DNA of 64,000 nucleotides, taken from Closterium sp. NIES-65. Taxonomy: Eukaryota; Streptophyta; Zygnematophyceae; Desmidiales; Closteriaceae. The stretch's first letter is position 1. The number at the start of each line of letters is the position of its first letter. The DNA lies in assembly GCA_948144175.1 (NCBI GenBank), contig CANXME010002130.1:124001-188000 (forward strand), read 5' to 3'. Under the pieces are notes generated by a model. The model made no database searches and had not been told where the DNA came from. It saw nothing but the letters and a program-made list of their open reading frames with translations. Both the position numbers and the translations under genes were made by a program. Positions 10,992 to 24,124 of this stretch are shown piece by piece.

Positions 10992-11251
10992 TATGAGGAA
11001 TTTCCGGCATTCTTTACCGCGTACGTCAACACCGCGTACAGCAGCAGCCGTTGTTCGCCCGTTACTTCTAACGGGGCTTTGCCAACCTTTGCACGAACTA
11101 TTCACCAAACCGTGCACTGCTGGCTCGGCCGTGTTGGCCTACGCTTCGGGACAAGCCCAAACCTCGATGCTAGCATCGCACTAGCTAGCTTGCACGCACC
11201 GCCTTACCGTTTGCATGTTCGCACATAAGCATTCGCTCATGCCTTCGCTCA
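10992..11251 (+). repeat. 3' LTR of G1, first part
   Basis: It begins TATGAGGAATTTCC after the purine tract, the counterpart of TGTAAGGAAATTCC in G4. It runs to the CATGCCTTCGCTCA block, where the opposite-strand LTR of G2 begins. It is diverged from the G4 LTR. The remainder of this LTR is probably the segment near 54,880-54,943. Confidence 0.7.
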
Positions 11252-11605
11252 TGTTACGAGTGCAATTGAGTGAGCGAGCAAGAATTGCACTATCGAAGCA
11301 AAACAATACATTGAGCGAAGGCATGAGCTAAGGATATATAGCGAAGCTAGCATGGTAACAGTAATGCAAGAAAATGGGGTGCGCTATAGGCCTAGCGCTG
11401 AGGTTGGGTATCGTCGAGGCGGAGGATCGGAGGACGGGTTACCAACCAAACCGTGAGGTTGGGTCGGGAGGTGTACAGTTGCGGGAACAGTGGTCGAGGC
11501 GGATATTGTAAGCAGGTAACGTTTTACTGTTGGGTGTTGTTGGCGAGAACAGTAATGTACGCGGTAAGCAGGGGCGCAAAGTAAGGAAAAGGAATTTTCC
11601 TTGCA
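11252..11605 (-). repeat. 3' LTR of G2
   Basis: The plus strand reads TGTTACGAGTGCAATTGAG at one end and TTTTCCTTGCA at the other, so on the minus strand it begins TGCAAGGAAAATTCC and ends CGTAACA. This parallels the G4 LTR in mirror orientation. A purine tract (CTACCCCTTACGAGG on the plus strand) abuts it at 11,606, as expected for a 3' LTR on the minus strand. Confidence 0.85.
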
Positions 11606-13958
11606 CTACCCCTTACGAGGGTGCTTGTACGTCTCGGAAGTTGCGGCTGCGGAGATAATCAGTGAAGACGGGGTGATTTTCAATTCTATCCAGGGGCACC
11701 TAGTTGTCCTCGATGAGTGTGCAGTCCTTCCAGCGAAGCAGGAACTCGATCCAGTGAGCTCCACATGGGTCACGAACTCAGTGGCTCAAGGTTTTCTTGG
11801 GTGTGATTACTTGCACTATTGGCGGTCATGTCATACTGGCTGGGCGGTTGCGAAGGAATTAGCTGGTGGATGGGACGTATGGGCGAAGTATGCTGATGTG
11901 AAATGATGGGCTAATATACAAGTCAGTAGGGAGGAGGAGGTGGGCGGTGACGGGTGTGATCATGTGACTAATTCGGAATGGCCCGCAATATCGTGGGCGG
12001 AGTTTCGAAGTAATGGGTAGGCGAAGGTTTTGGGTGTCGGGTATCACGAGGTCATCGGGTCGGTAAGTGATGGGGCGGCGATGGCGATCGGCGTTGCACT
12101 TAGCGATGATGTTGGGTTTTTTTATTGCGTCTGCTTGGATTTTTATTGTGCGTGGTACCGGGTTGTTGGGATTCGGGGTCATGGGCACTGGGTTTTGTCC
12201 GTAGTTGAGGTAGAAGGGCGATTGCTGTGTCGTGGCTGACGCAGAGTTGTTGTATGCGAATTCGATGTGTGGCAGCTGTTGTTCCCATGTTGCTGGGTCG
12301 TCGCATGTGGCTCAAATTAACTGCTCCATGGTTTGGTTTGTCCATTCTGTCTATGCGTCGGTTTCGGGGTGGTATGATGAGCTGAACTGTAGTCGTGTGC
12401 GGAACTGCTGCCACAGGCTCCTCCGGAAGTTGCTGGTGAATATCGTGTCGCAATCGTTGATGATTGCTGCTACTATCCCGTGCAGTCGAACGACGGTGGA
12501 GATGAAGATTCGAGTTGTTTCTTCGGCTATGATTGATTTCTTGTAGGCTGTGAAATGTGCCATCTATGTCTGTCAATTGATGACGAACAAGATCGCGCCG
12601 TTCTCACTTTCTCCGGCTGGTAACCCCGAGACGAAGTCCATCGTCACCTACTACCAAGCACGCTCTAGGGACGGTATCGGCTGCAGCTGTTTTGCCGGTC
12701 GGTGTTGTGGCGACTTCATGAGCTGGCAGGTGGGACACGATGCCACGTGTCGCTGTACGCCAGCCAGCATCTCGGGCCAGTAGTAATATCGCTGCAGCTT
12801 CTGCCGTGTTTTTTCTACTGCAAAATCTCATGAGGTGACTTTGTTATGTGCCTTGTGTAGCTGTAATTTCCGTGGTAAATTGTAGCCCAGTACCCAGGTG
12901 CGGTTGGTGCCGGCTTTTACATAATAAACCCCTTTTGGTGCTGCAAACTGCTGCAAATTTCCTCCAGTGAAGAATGGGCTTGTTTGATAGCCCTGGGTGA
13001 ATAGTCCTGTAAGTAGTGGGCTGGTCTGGGCGAGTAGTATGGCGTGTATTTGGGCAGTGGGGCAGGTCAGTGCGTCGGCAATGTTCGAGGCTCCTTTTTT
13101 GTAGGTGACCGTGTAGTGGAAGTTGGACTCGATGAAGTCGAGCCAACGGACTTGTTGTGGGTTGAGGTGGGGCTGTGCGCGGAGGTACTGTAGTGATTTG
13201 CGGTCAGTCCGTACTATCACCTCTACGCTAGTAATGTAACCACGCTAGACCTTGAACGCGTGCAGGATCGCGAGCATGTCGCGGTTGTGTATCGGGTAAT
13301 TTTTCTCGGTCGGATGCAGTTTTTGTGACTCGTTTGCGATAGGCTGTAAGCCATTGCCAAAATCCTGTGGCAATACGGCTCCGATGGTGATGTCGCTTGT
13401 GGCTGTAACTACTTTGAATGGGCGATGTGGGTCGGCGATGTGCAGTACAGGCGGTGAACAGAGAACAATTTTCGTAGCAAAGAAGGCAGCATGCTCTTTC
13501 TCCCCCCACGTAAAAGCGACCACGTTCCGCAACAAATCTGTCAGCGGGGCAGTTAATCGTGCCATGTCGGGGACGAACCGATGCACATAATTAACAAACC
13601 CTAAAAAACTCAGCAGCTCCGTGATATTCGTCGGGGGGTGCCACGCTTTCACCGTGTCTAATTTCTTCTGGACGATCTCAGCTCCAGCCTCCGAAATAAC
13701 GTGCCCTATAAATTGTCCTGAAAAAACTCGCACTTGAACCCTTGGTCAGTAGTCGATGCTCGTCTATATTCTTTAATATTGCTTCCAGATCTCCTAAGTG
13801 TTGCTGCTTGTCGCGACTGGAGACCCGGATGTCTTCGAGGTAAACTATCACGCACTTTTCTAAAAGTGGCCTAAACACCTCGTTCATGGTAATCTAAAAT
13901 GTCGCTGGTGCGTTGGTCAGCCCGAATGGCGTCACATTGTACTCGAATGACTCGTATC
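11606..13958 (-). mobile_element. G2, piece: chromodomain, integrase, RNase H and RT tail
   Basis: On the minus strand the integrase core (HFTAYKKSIIAEETTRIF near 12,550) and the RNase H / integrase spacer (TGLFTQGYQTSPFF near 12,990) are clear. So are IRWLDF-like words near 13,140, the RT tail FLGFVNYVHRFVPDM near 13,590, and RT YLEDI near 13,850. The piece stops at 13,958 with the target duplication GTATC, where Copia B1 begins. Confidence 0.85.
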
Positions 13959-14086
13959 TAACAAACATTGTATATGTTACTGTTCTGTAAGCTACACTGG
14001 GTTTAGCCTTAGGGGGTACAACATTCTAGGGTTTTCCTACTTGTACTCCCAATCTTGCTAGTCCAACCACTTCTCTCATTCTGACA
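13959..14086 (+). repeat. 5' LTR of B1
   Basis: It runs from TAACAAACATTG to TTCTGACA, with the primer-binding site directly after it. Its outer edge is fixed by the target duplication GTATC. Confidence 0.9.
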
Positions 14087-17000
14087 TGGTATTACGAGCC
14101 TAGGTTAGGAACCTAGGACCACCTACCTAAGGGCCCACCGTTCTGCTAGAAGCGCCCTCGAGCGCCCTACCGCCTTAGCGCCCTCGTGCGCCTCTCTGTC
14201 AGTGCGCCCTCGCGTGCCTCTCTCTCTCCTGATGCCCGTGCGCAGCTCGCTAGCCCCGCGCGCGGCCTTTTTTTCTTAGCGCGAGTAGCCCGCTAGCCGC
14301 CGGCGCGCGGCCCGAGTCGCGCGTGCGTCGCCTGTTAGCTTGCAGCACGACCAGCGCCGCCCACGAGCAGCCCGCTAGCTGCCCGTCGACCGGCCCTGCT
14401 GGCCGTCCAGCGCCCCACAGCCCCGCCCGTAGGCCGCCGCGTAGCCTGTGTAGGCCACCGCCCGCGCGCGATTGCAGCCCACGCACAGCCGTGGCCCGTA
14501 CGCTACAGCCGCCCACGCGCAGGCCCACCGTCGCGCCACGCCGTGTAGCCTAGTCCGAGCCACGCCGCGCCGCCCTACTGTGCACCACCTGCAGCACCTG
14601 CTGCTCATGTTCCTACTACGACAACTGCTACTGCTACTGCTCTTACTGCTACCGCTACCACTGCTACTGCTACTGCTACTGCTGCTACTGTCGCTATGGC
14701 TAGTCCTACAGTTCTCACCTTTGACTGTGAGGGCCGTCCGATTAAGTTTGACGTTTGGCACGATGACCTGCACCTGTTCCTCCCGATCACTGCCAAGGAC
14801 GATGTTTCCCTTTTTTACCACACGTCCGGCGCCGCTCCCGCACCTGCTGCTACTACTGACAGCACTGCTCGATCACAGTGACAGACCCGTGACGCTCATG
14901 CTCGCCTAGCCGTTCGCAGCCACCTACCGCTAGATGAGCGCGAGCACTTTGGCCAGAATAAGACCGCTAAGGAGTTGTACGACGCTATCGTTGTCGTCTC
15001 TCACTGCCCTATCTCTTCCCCGATCTGCGTGCCTTTGCCACTGTAGCTGACCTCATCACGCACCTTCATACTAGTGATCTTTGCTACCGTGCCGCACTTC
15101 CTCCCGATTTCCTAGCTAAGAACCCTCCTTTGATGTACCTCACACTCTATCACCAAGTCACCCGCCTCCCTGACTCCCTTCGCACTGTCAGGGACCATTT
15201 TCTCGCCCTATCGACCTCACTGTCGACCTGCTCGAGAAGGAACTCCTAGCAGCTGAGAAGAGTATTGTAGCTGTAGGTGCCTCTCGTGGCGACCCTCGCG
15301 CCCCCTTCTTTGAGGGGTGCTCCCCCGTCCCCCTCCTCCCCTCCATAGCATCTGCTGTTGCTGTCGACTACCTCGGTGCAAAGGGGGTCGGGGTTGCGTC
15401 TGCTCCTAGTGGGAGGCGCAAGGGCGGCAGGGGCAAGGGGGGCAGGGGTGGCGGAGGTGGCAGCGGGGGCGGCGGTGGGGGAGGGGGCAGGGGTGGTGGC
15501 GCTGATGGGAGTGGTGCTGGTGGTGGGGGGGTCAGTGGCGGAGCCGGGGGTGGTGGAGGCGGCGGTGGTGGGGGTGGCGGGGGTGGTGGTGGCAGTGGTG
15601 GCGGCAGTGGAGCTAGTGGTGGACGCGGTGGAGCGGTGCAGCGTGGGGGGCTTGGCGGTGGCCAGAGGCAGCAGCAGCAGCGTCCCAGCGAGACCCCGTC
15701 GCCCCAGCAGCTCCTTGAGTGGTACTCTCAGCCTGGGAGGTCTGGGGGTGGAGGTACCTGCCCGTACGTCATCCGCACAGGTGACCGCACTGGCCAGACC
15801 TGTGGGAGGTTTCATACAGCGCAGCGCTGCTTCTTTCGTCTCGACGACGCCTGGCGCGAGCAGTTCCCTGACGCCTCTGAGTTGCCCCGCTGGGTTGATT
15901 TTCTTAAGAAGGGAATTGATATCTTTGCTCTTGATTATGATGCTATCCTTGGTGCTATGTATGCATTGACTATTAGTGTTGAGGGTGACTGCTACCTGAG
16001 TGTACCGCCCGACTCGGGTATAGGGACTAGTGAGACTGCCGCTCTAGGTGCTAGTGCGTCCGCTGCCCTAGGTCCTGGTGAGGCTGCTGCTCTAGGTGCC
16101 AGTGAGTCTGCTGCTCCAGGTACTTGTGAGTCTGCGCCTGCTGGTACTGCGTCTGCTGAGGCACTGCACACCTTCACACTGGACTTGGGTGCTTCCCGCT
16201 GCTTCTTTCGTAACCGCACTGTCCTTGAGCAGCTAGCTCGGCCTGTTGCTGTCTCTCTCGCTGACCTCTCTGGGGGCCCAGTCCTTGTGACCTCCTCCAC
16301 TGTCCTCCCTTGTCCGGCGGTTCCGGCCGGCACCCTCTCGGGTCTTTACCTCCCCTCGTTCTCTACGAGCTTGGTGGCGGGCTCTGCTCTCCAGGACAGG
16401 GGTGTTCACCAGTTCACCCCTGCCTATGAGCGTGTGACCCACTGTACGTGTGCTCGGACTGGTCGCCACCTGGCTACCTATACTCGGCAGCCGGGGTCGG
16501 GCCTGTACACACTGACCACTGAGTCGCCTCAGGTAGTTGCGTCTGCGTCTACGTCAGGTCAGCTGTCTTCCCCATGCTCGTGTCGCACCCTATTGCACCA
16601 GACTGTCCTCTGGCACCACCGCCTTGGTCACCCTTCAGTGCAGCGCCTTCGTGGCATGCTCTCCCGGTACCTTGTCTCTAGTCTTCCCAGGGTTCTCCCT
16701 CCTCTCCCACCCTCGCCTGCTCCTCCCTGTCTTCCCTGTGTCGAGGGGCGGCAGCGCGCCACTCCTCACTCCTCCTTGTTCCCTCCCACAGAGGCTCCTC
16801 TCCAGACTCTCCACCTGGACGTGTGGGGCCCAGCCCGCGTCCGTGGACAGGGCCACGAGCGGTACTTCCTGCTAGTCGTCGACGACTACACGCGCTACAC
16901 CACGGTCTTCCCCTTGTGCACCAAGGGTGAGGTCCCTGATGTTTTGATCCCTTGGATCCGCGCTGCTCGTCTCCAGCTCCGCGACCGGTTCCAGTCGGAC

Positions 17001-17679
17001 TTTCCAGTCCTGTGTCTGCACTCTAACAGGGGTGGTGAGTTTTCCTTCGACCTCTTGGCAGCCTAGTGTGCGGAGCACGGCATCCGCCAGACGTTCACAC
17101 TGCCGGCCTCTACACAGCAAAACGGGATTGCTGAGCGCCGCATTGGCTGAGTCATAGAGGTCGCTCGTACCTCTATGATCCATGCGGCTGCCCCTCATTT
17201 CCTGTGGCCGTTTGCAGTGCAGTACGCCGCGCATTAGCTCAGCCTCTGGGTCTCTGCTCCGGAGACCTCGCCCACACTGCGTTGGACGGGGAAGGTTGGC
17301 GATGCGTCGGTGCTGTGAGTCTGGGGATGTCGAGCCTTTGTCCGCGATACGTCAGCGGACAAGCTCTCCTCCCATTCCGTTCCCTGTGTCTTTCTTCGCT
17401 TTGTCCCTGACGCGCCTGGCTAGCAGTTTTACCACCCCACCTCGCGACGTGTCTTCCCCTCTTAGGACGTCACTTTTGACGAGTCGGTACCCTTTTACCA
17501 ACTGTTCCCCTACCGCACTGCGCCGCTCCCCCCCCCGCCGCTCTTCCTCACGCCAGGTGCTGCTTCAGTAGACCCCCTCCCTCCCCAGGGTGCTCCTCCC
17601 TCAGGTGTATCCCAGGTAGACCCGGTCGAGCCTGTCAAGGTAGCTATCGACTCTGGTCCTGCGAGGGGTACTGAGACAA

Positions 17680-18480
17680 GGGGTGCTGAGCCTAGGGATA
17701 CTGAGACTGAGGGTGTTGTGCCTGGGGGTGCTAAGCTCGGGGGTGCTTAGACTAGGGGTGCTGAGACTGGGGGTGCTTAGCTTGGGGGTGCTGAGACTGG
17801 GGGTGCTGAGCCTAGGGGTGCTGAGCTTTGGGGTGTTGAGCCTGGGGGAGCTGAGACAGACCGTCCTGCGCCTGGTGTCGCTCCCTCTTCACAGCAGCTG
17901 CGTGAGTGGTACTCTCAGCGTTATAGCCTCCGGCGTGGGGCTGCTGGAGCTGGGGGTTCTGCCGGAGTTAGAGCTGGTGAGACTGCGGGTGCTCGGTCGT
18001 AGCCGTCGCCTCCCTCCCCACAGCGGCTGCGTGAGTGGTACGCTCGGCGCTGTAGCCTCCGAAGCGGCGCTCCTGGCACTGGGGTGCCGGCCGCTGAAGG
18101 CCCTAGTGCTGCTGGAGGTACTGGAGCCTCTGGTCCTGGAGATGCTCATACTGGCGGTACAGGAGCTGCTGGGACTCGAGGTTCTGCTAAAGCTGGTGCT
18201 ACTAGAGGTGCTGCTGGTGCTGGAGTTGGAGCTGCAGGTACTTGAGCTGCTGGACCTACCGGTGGAGCTGAGGACGCCGGGCCTACTGGAGTTGGTGTCG
18301 CTGGCGACCCTACGGTTGGTCCTACAGGTGCTGGAGCCGACGGTGCGGCTGGAGATGGCGCTACTTGGGGTACTGGAGTTGGCGCTACTGGAGCTGCTGG
18401 TAGCACTACTGGAGTTGGAGCTACTGCTGGGGGTTCTGGTGCGGTCTCTACTGGTTTTGAGGGCGCTTCACGAACGCGGC
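17680..18480 (+). repeat. 15-bp tandem repeats in the integrase-RT linker of B1
   Basis: Units such as GAGCCTGGGGGTGCT and variants (GGTGCTGAG(C/A)CT) repeat between the integrase and RT regions and grade into GCTGGAGCT-type units. The same kind of linker lies in D (37,690-38,340) and in the Copia part of G4 (50,570-51,150). There it encodes a glycine/alanine/proline/glutamate-rich spacer. Confidence 0.75.
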
Positions 18481-20947
18481 CGTACTTTGTTCCGCTCCTT
18501 CAGCAGGTTCTTCGTCAACCTCCTCCTCCTTGTCCTGCTCCGTCCTTATAGAGTGCCCTCCACCTGTCCAGTTGCAGGCACAGTTACAGCGCGCCTCGCC
18601 ACTTCCTAGTCCTTCTCCCTACACTGGTCCGACAGGAGGTCTTACAGAGCGTCATGAGCCGGAGTCTCGTCCTGTGTTGCCTGAGTTTCGTTCTACGTCA
18701 CCTCTTCGTGCTGCGTGCACTGGTCGTAGTGTCCAGCGTCAGCGTCCTCCTGCTGTCACAGCCACTCACCAGATGACGCTTCGTCTTTCGACTGCTCCAT
18801 AGCGAGTCCCTCTGCCTTCTCCTTCTACGTCCTCTCTTCCTTCCCTTACTGACACGGAGTCTGACTCTCTTCGTGCTGCTAGTCCTACTGTCACGCGTCT
18901 CCTGGCTAAGGCTGTCACTGACCCTTCCTTTGAGTCTACTGCTGCGTCTGCCCTAGTTGCTGAGCTTGTCGACTTTGCTGTCGTCTAGACTACGCTGCGA
19001 GTCTTGTTGCTGAGTCTGAGTCTGTTTGTCCTTCGTCCGTCGGGGATGAGTGTGCTCTAGGCATGGACGTCCTTGAGGACAGACAGGAGGACCTTGAGTG
19101 TCTTACAGCTGCTGTACCTCATCTTGTGTCCATGCTGATTGCACCTGAGGGAGACCCGGATGCTCCAGACATCCCGACCCCGTGCTCTTACGCTGAGGCG
19201 ATCGCGGGTGAGTACTCCTCTTAGTGGCAATCAGCCATGGACGCAGAGATGGCATCCTGGAAGTCCACTGGCACTTACGTCAACGAGGTTCCCCCTCCTA
19301 GGGCGAACATCGTCAGTGGCATGTGGATTTTCAGGGTGAAGCGGCCGCCAAGTTCTCCGCCTGTCTTCAAAGCTCGTTACATTGCTCGAGGCTTCAGTCA
19401 GCGAGAGGGAGTAGACTTCTTCCAGACCTTCTCCCCCACCCCGAAGATGACCACTCTGCGGGTGCTACTGCACGTTGCCGCTCAGCGTGACTACGAGCTT
19501 CACTCTCTTGACTTCAGCACAGCTTTCTTGCAGGGCAGCCTGCACGAGGAGATCTAACTGCGCCGCCCTCCTGGCTTCACTGGGTCGTTTCCTCCTGGTA
19601 CCCAGTGGAGCCTCCGGCGGCCGGTCTACGGTCTCCGCCAGGCGCCACGTGAGTGGCACGACACACTAAGGAATACTCTTGCGGCTCTTGGGTTCGCGCC
19701 TTCTTCTGCTAACCCGTCGCTGTTTCTATGCACCGACACTTTGCTGCCGCCGTTCTACATCCTCGTGTACGTCGACGACTTGGTCTTTGCCATTGCTGAC
19801 ACTGAGGCTCTCGCCCACGTGAAGTCGGGGTTGCAGAACAGACACACGTGTACAGACCTGGGTGAACTGCGCAGCTACCTTGGCTTGCAGATCACCCGGG
19901 ACAGAGCACGCCGCACCATCACACTCACTCAGTCACACATGGTGCAACAGGTCCTTCAGCGCTTCGGCTTCACTTGGTCCTCACCACAGGCCACTCCTCT
20001 GGCTACAGGTCACTCGCTCTCAGCTCTGCCTTCGGATGAGTCCGTAGAGCCGAGTGGTCCTTACCCAGAGCTAGTTGGCTGCCTCATGTACCTGATGACT
20101 TGCACTCGTCCTGACCTAGCGTACCCTCTTGGCCTTCTGGCCCGCTATGTGGCTCCTGGTAGGCACCGAAAGGTGAAATGGGATGCTGCAAAGAGGGTAT
20201 TGCGCTACTTGTGTAGTACATCGGGCATGGGGCTCGTGCTTGGAGGGAGGAGCTCAGTTGTTCTCACTGGGGACTCAGACGCTTCTTGGGTTGACGACCA
20301 GGCTACTTAGCGGTCCTCACAGGGTTACACCTTCAGTCTTGGCTCTGGCTCTGTTTCGTGGCGTTCTACGCGTTTGTCTTCAGTTCTCAGATCCAGTTGT
20401 GAGGCTGAGATCTACGCCACAGCCATGGCTGCACAGGAGTTACGCTGGCTCACCTACCTGCTGACCGACCTAGGAGAGCGGCCTCGTTCTCCTTCAGTAC
20501 TGTTCGTCGAAAACAAGGCTGCCATTGCCTTGTGTGAGGAGCACAGACTGGAGCACAAAAACGAAGCACATCGCTCTACGTTACTTCCTAGCTCGAGAGT
20601 TGCAGCAGCGTGGTCAGCTTCATCTGCGTTACGTGGCCACTCAGGCACTTCAGTTTGGTGATCATCAACGTTTCTGCACTTTGTTAGGGCTTGTGCCCAC
20701 TTTTCCTCACTTGCTGTAGACTTTGCCTATACTGTGATCTATATATATACAGCTGAATGCTTGCTTTGCTAGGTATAGATCACTGTGATGCTTGTGTTAC
20801 ATATATGCCTCTGCATATGGACTGGCCTTGTGGCCTCTTGCTTGTGCTCAGAGTGTGTGGTGACGTTGTGATCCACCCTGAGCTTGCTTTGTCTTTCTTG
20901 ACTGGTCTTGTGATCCCTTGTTCTCCCCCACTTAGCCTATGGGGGTG

Positions 20948-21075
20948 TGTCAAACATTGTAGATGTTACTGTTCTATAGGCTACAGTGGGTTTAGCCTTA
21001 GGGGGTACAGCATTCTAGGGTTTTACTACTTGTACTCCCAATCTTGCTAGTCCAACCACTTCTCTCATTCTGACA
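20948..21075 (+). repeat. 3' LTR of B1
   Basis: It runs from TGTCAAACATTG, right after the purine tract TATGGGGGTG, to TTCTGACA, followed by GTATC. Confidence 0.92.
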
Positions 21076-23687
21076 GTATCTAGTCCTAAAAGATGTCTTG
21101 GCACAGTCTGATGGTTCGACTCTAATCTGATGACAACCTCCTTGCATGTCGATTTTCGCGAACACTCGTGCTATTAGCAGTTGATCTATCAGTTAGTTGG
21201 CACGGGGGATGGGGTATCGCGACTTGACTGTAACTCTGTTCAGTGCACGGTAGTCGATATACATGCAAAACCCTCCGTCTTTTTTCGGTGTGAATAGTAT
21301 CGCTGCGGCTAACAGGGATGAATTTGGTCGGATAAACCTTTTCTCCAGTAGGTAATCTACTTGCTTCCTTAGTTGGTCAAGTACGGGCTATGTCAGTCGG
21401 AACTGTCGGGTGTACGGTTGGTTGTATCCCCGATTCTTACTATATTCGGTGGTCATGTACTCGCTGAGGTGGCGGTCCCTCCGGTAAATCATCTAGGAAA
21501 ATCCTTGGGTATCCTTTCAGTAATTCCTGTAGTTCGGGCGGTACGACTGCTAGCACTTTCTGGAAATCACTCGGCTGCTTTGCTTCTCCTACTACCGTGA
21601 TGTTCACTGCGTATACATCAGCTCCAGCGGCGACAGGCCGTTTCATCGTGATTGCATTGATGTGGACCGCTGAAGACTTAGGTGACCATCAGCGAGGTAG
21701 CTCGACCAAATTACCACTACTTTGCACAGTGCAGGTGCCTGTCGTCTAGTCAATTCGCGGGTTGTAGCGTCGCAGCCAATCACGTCCCAATAGAATGATG
21801 TGCCCATTCAGCGTCGTCGCGAACATTTCCTGAGTAAACACGCAATTCCCCCCGCTGCAAACCTTCACTCTTTCCACTTTCTCTCGTATAGCTAGTGGCA
21901 TGCCGTCAACTAAGCGTGCGTCAATCTCTGGTAAGCAATTACTAAGTCTCAATTGCAGCTTCCGTGCCGTCGCGGTATTAACCAAACGGTCACTTGCTTC
22001 TCCATAGAAATCTTCACTGCTACCCCCTCTATTTTTCCGTGAACCAGCATTGGGCAATCTGTCGCTGCACCCTTCTTATTCAGCCAAGCCCGATCGATTG
22101 TGTGAATCAGTACTGTGACTCGGTGAGGGTCAGTGAGGTCGGGCGAGCAGTGAGTCTTGTCAGTAGTGGGCCTGTACTCTACTGACTGTTGGCGTTTCCC
22201 TGCCTCCCACACTCCCTCCCCTGCTCTTCTCCACGGCGCCTTAACTCAATTGGGCATTCACTCTTGCGATAGCCCAACCTCTTGCACGCAAAGCAGCGCC
22301 CTTTAAACGGCGCGGCAGCTGCATTCGTTGCAATGGCGTGTACAGTGGTGTGCTCGGTCGGTCCTCGGGGGCGATGTCCGGAGGAGGACCCCGATCTCGG
22401 ACGGCATAGGATGTCGATTTTCTCCGCTAGCGCCAAGATTTTGTTGAAGTTTGAGATCCCGAGAAGAATTTCTTGTGAGATGTCCGGCTTCAGGCCACCA
22501 ACGTACCGATCCACTTGCTCCGCTTCGTGCATGTAGCCGACTTGTTCGCACAGCATGAGAAAATCGCTGGTGTAGTCTTGAACTGACCCAAGCTGTCGCC
22601 AAGTGCGCAGCTTCTGACGTGCTAAAATCGAGGCCGCGATTCGCTCAAAGCGCGTCCGAAGCCTTGCGCACCACGCGTCCTACGTGCTGTATTGGGCCAT
22701 CTCACAGAATGAACTCTAGGTGACGGCTGGATCCGCGAGCCCTTCCTCTTGCGACTGTGGCTCGTAGGCGCGCGACGACGTCAGGATAACTCGCCACTAG
22801 TCCATGGGGGAGCCCCGCAGCAATGACACGCCATAGCGGATCTTCGTTGCATCCGACGAAACGTACTTCGCGTAAAAAAACACGTTTATTGTTAACACCC
22901 ATGATTGAACCGTCGGACCTCCACGCTGGCTAGGATTGAAGCAAGGTGGGTGGTGCAGCTTGAATGGCATTGGCTCACCAATGTCGTCGTTTACGGCTGA
23001 TGCTGCAAATCCGACGTGACGACGAGCCTCCCGAGGTGCATTCATGCCCGGTATAGTCCTGGTTCTCTCCATGCCCGGCATGGATTAGGCGGCGCTGTCG
23101 TTGGCTGCGCCTGAGCGCTATCCCATGCTGTCGCTGCGACGGTGTGTTGGACGAAATGATAATCGGCTCTTTCGATTGTGCAAGTGCATTGCAGATGCTG
23201 GTGCATTCACCATTGATTGCTGTCGGGCGGAGTCACGTTCCGTCATGAGCGTCGCGATTTCGAGAGTTGATTCCTCGAGCTGGCGCACAAATTGGGCGAG
23301 GCGCTCTTGCGTCAACGTCGCGAGGTTGGATTCAGCCATAGCAGGTGTGTCGGGCGAGCTCAGCAAGAGCCTCAGTCGTGGCTGAGTGTGCTTACGAGAA
23401 GGCACACAGGCAGCGGTGCTTGGTCGTTGAGAGACATCTACCCCTTCCAAAAATTGAGATAGTGGGGAAGCGAAGGTGTGGGCACGGTCCGAAAAGAGAT
23501 CGTAGCCTCTGATACCAACCAAGTGTTACAAGTGTAATGGAGTGAGCAAACGAGAATTACACTATCGAAGCAAAACAGTACGTTGAGCAAGGGCATGAGC
23601 GAAGAATAAATAGCAAAGCGAGCGTGGTAACGGTAACGCGAGAAAATGGGGTGCGCTACGGGCCTAGCGCCAAGGTTGGGTATTGTC
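21076..23687 (-). mobile_element. G2, piece: 5' LTR start, gag, protease and RT N-part
   Basis: On the minus strand, gag words include SNLATLTQERLAQFVRQLEES (near 23,330) and the capsid-like CFNPSQRGGPTVQSW near 22,930. A zinc knuckle CFACKRLGYRKSEC lies near 22,290-22,250. Protease-like words lie near 22,000, YPRIFLDDLP near 21,500, and RT words near 21,080-21,350. It matches G4 closely in order. The LTR begins at 23,524 on the plus strand and is interrupted at 23,687 by C1 with target duplication TTGTC. Confidence 0.83.
23524..23687 (-). repeat. 5' LTR of G2, piece 1 of 3
   Basis: The plus strand begins TGTTACAAGTGTAATGG next to the primer-binding region and ends TATTGTC. It continues, after C1, at 43,127 (TTGTCAAGGCGGAGG), which matches the uninterrupted 3' LTR of G2 near 11,420. 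Confidence 0.85.
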
Positions 23688-24124
23688 TGTTGGAAACAAT
23701 CGATCTTAAACCCCTCTGTCGTGTCGAAACACTAAGGCACAAACAAAGCGAAGCATATCGAAGCACCGGCGAGTCAACCCTCAGAGGTTGAAAGTAACTG
23801 TTGGAGGTTACGCGAAAGTCAAAGGTCAGTGACCTTTGACCTGACAAAGTACAGCGCGACAGCAAGGACACACAACTGACTCGCTACAGAGCAGTTGCCC
23901 GAGTCGTCACTGTATCGAACCGCAACAGCAACAGTTATAACTGTACCCCTTCATATTCCTTGTACTCTTATATAATCTTGTATCTCTCTGTTTTAATTAA
24001 TCTACTTTGCCCTAACATACTAGCGCAAGGTGGTTCAACTACTTCACTAAAGCTTCCGCTATTACATCAGTCCTACCCAGAGTTCACCCCTGCAAAGTTC
24101 CTAAGGGCTTTTCTCAGCCCAACA
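23688..24124 (+). repeat. 5' LTR of C1
   Basis: It begins TGTTGGAAACAATCG and ends CTCAGCCCAACA, followed by the primer-binding site. The same LTR type recurs at 29,718-29,987 plus 43,032-43,126, and at 57,615-58,046. Confidence 0.93.

Larger units (their letters stand above)
13959..21075 (+). mobile_element. B1: complete-length but broken Ty1/Copia element inside G2
   Basis: Matching 128-bp LTRs bound 7.1 kb, flanked by GTATC at 13,954-13,958 and 21,076-21,080. After the 5' LTR come a primer-binding site (TGGTATTACGAGCC, 14,087) and a GC-rich leader (14,130-14,600). Then come gag from about 14,696, a glycine-rich region (15,420-15,640), protease (about 16,180), integrase (about 16,800-17,300), a linker of 15-bp repeats (17,680-18,480), RT (about 19,230-20,100) and RNase H (about 20,250-20,700). 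The LTRs differ at about 8 of 128 positions, so it is moderately old. It has on the order of ten or more breaks. It entered the RT region of G2, which stands on the opposite strand. Confidence 0.92.

Noticed and set aside
11601-11906. Plus-strand open frame near the G2 end
   Set aside because: It is antisense to the diverged chromodomain end of G2.
18146-18406. Alanine/proline-rich open frames antisense to Copia linkers
   Set aside because: They are mirror images of the repeated glycine/alanine linker units. The same appears antisense to D and G4.
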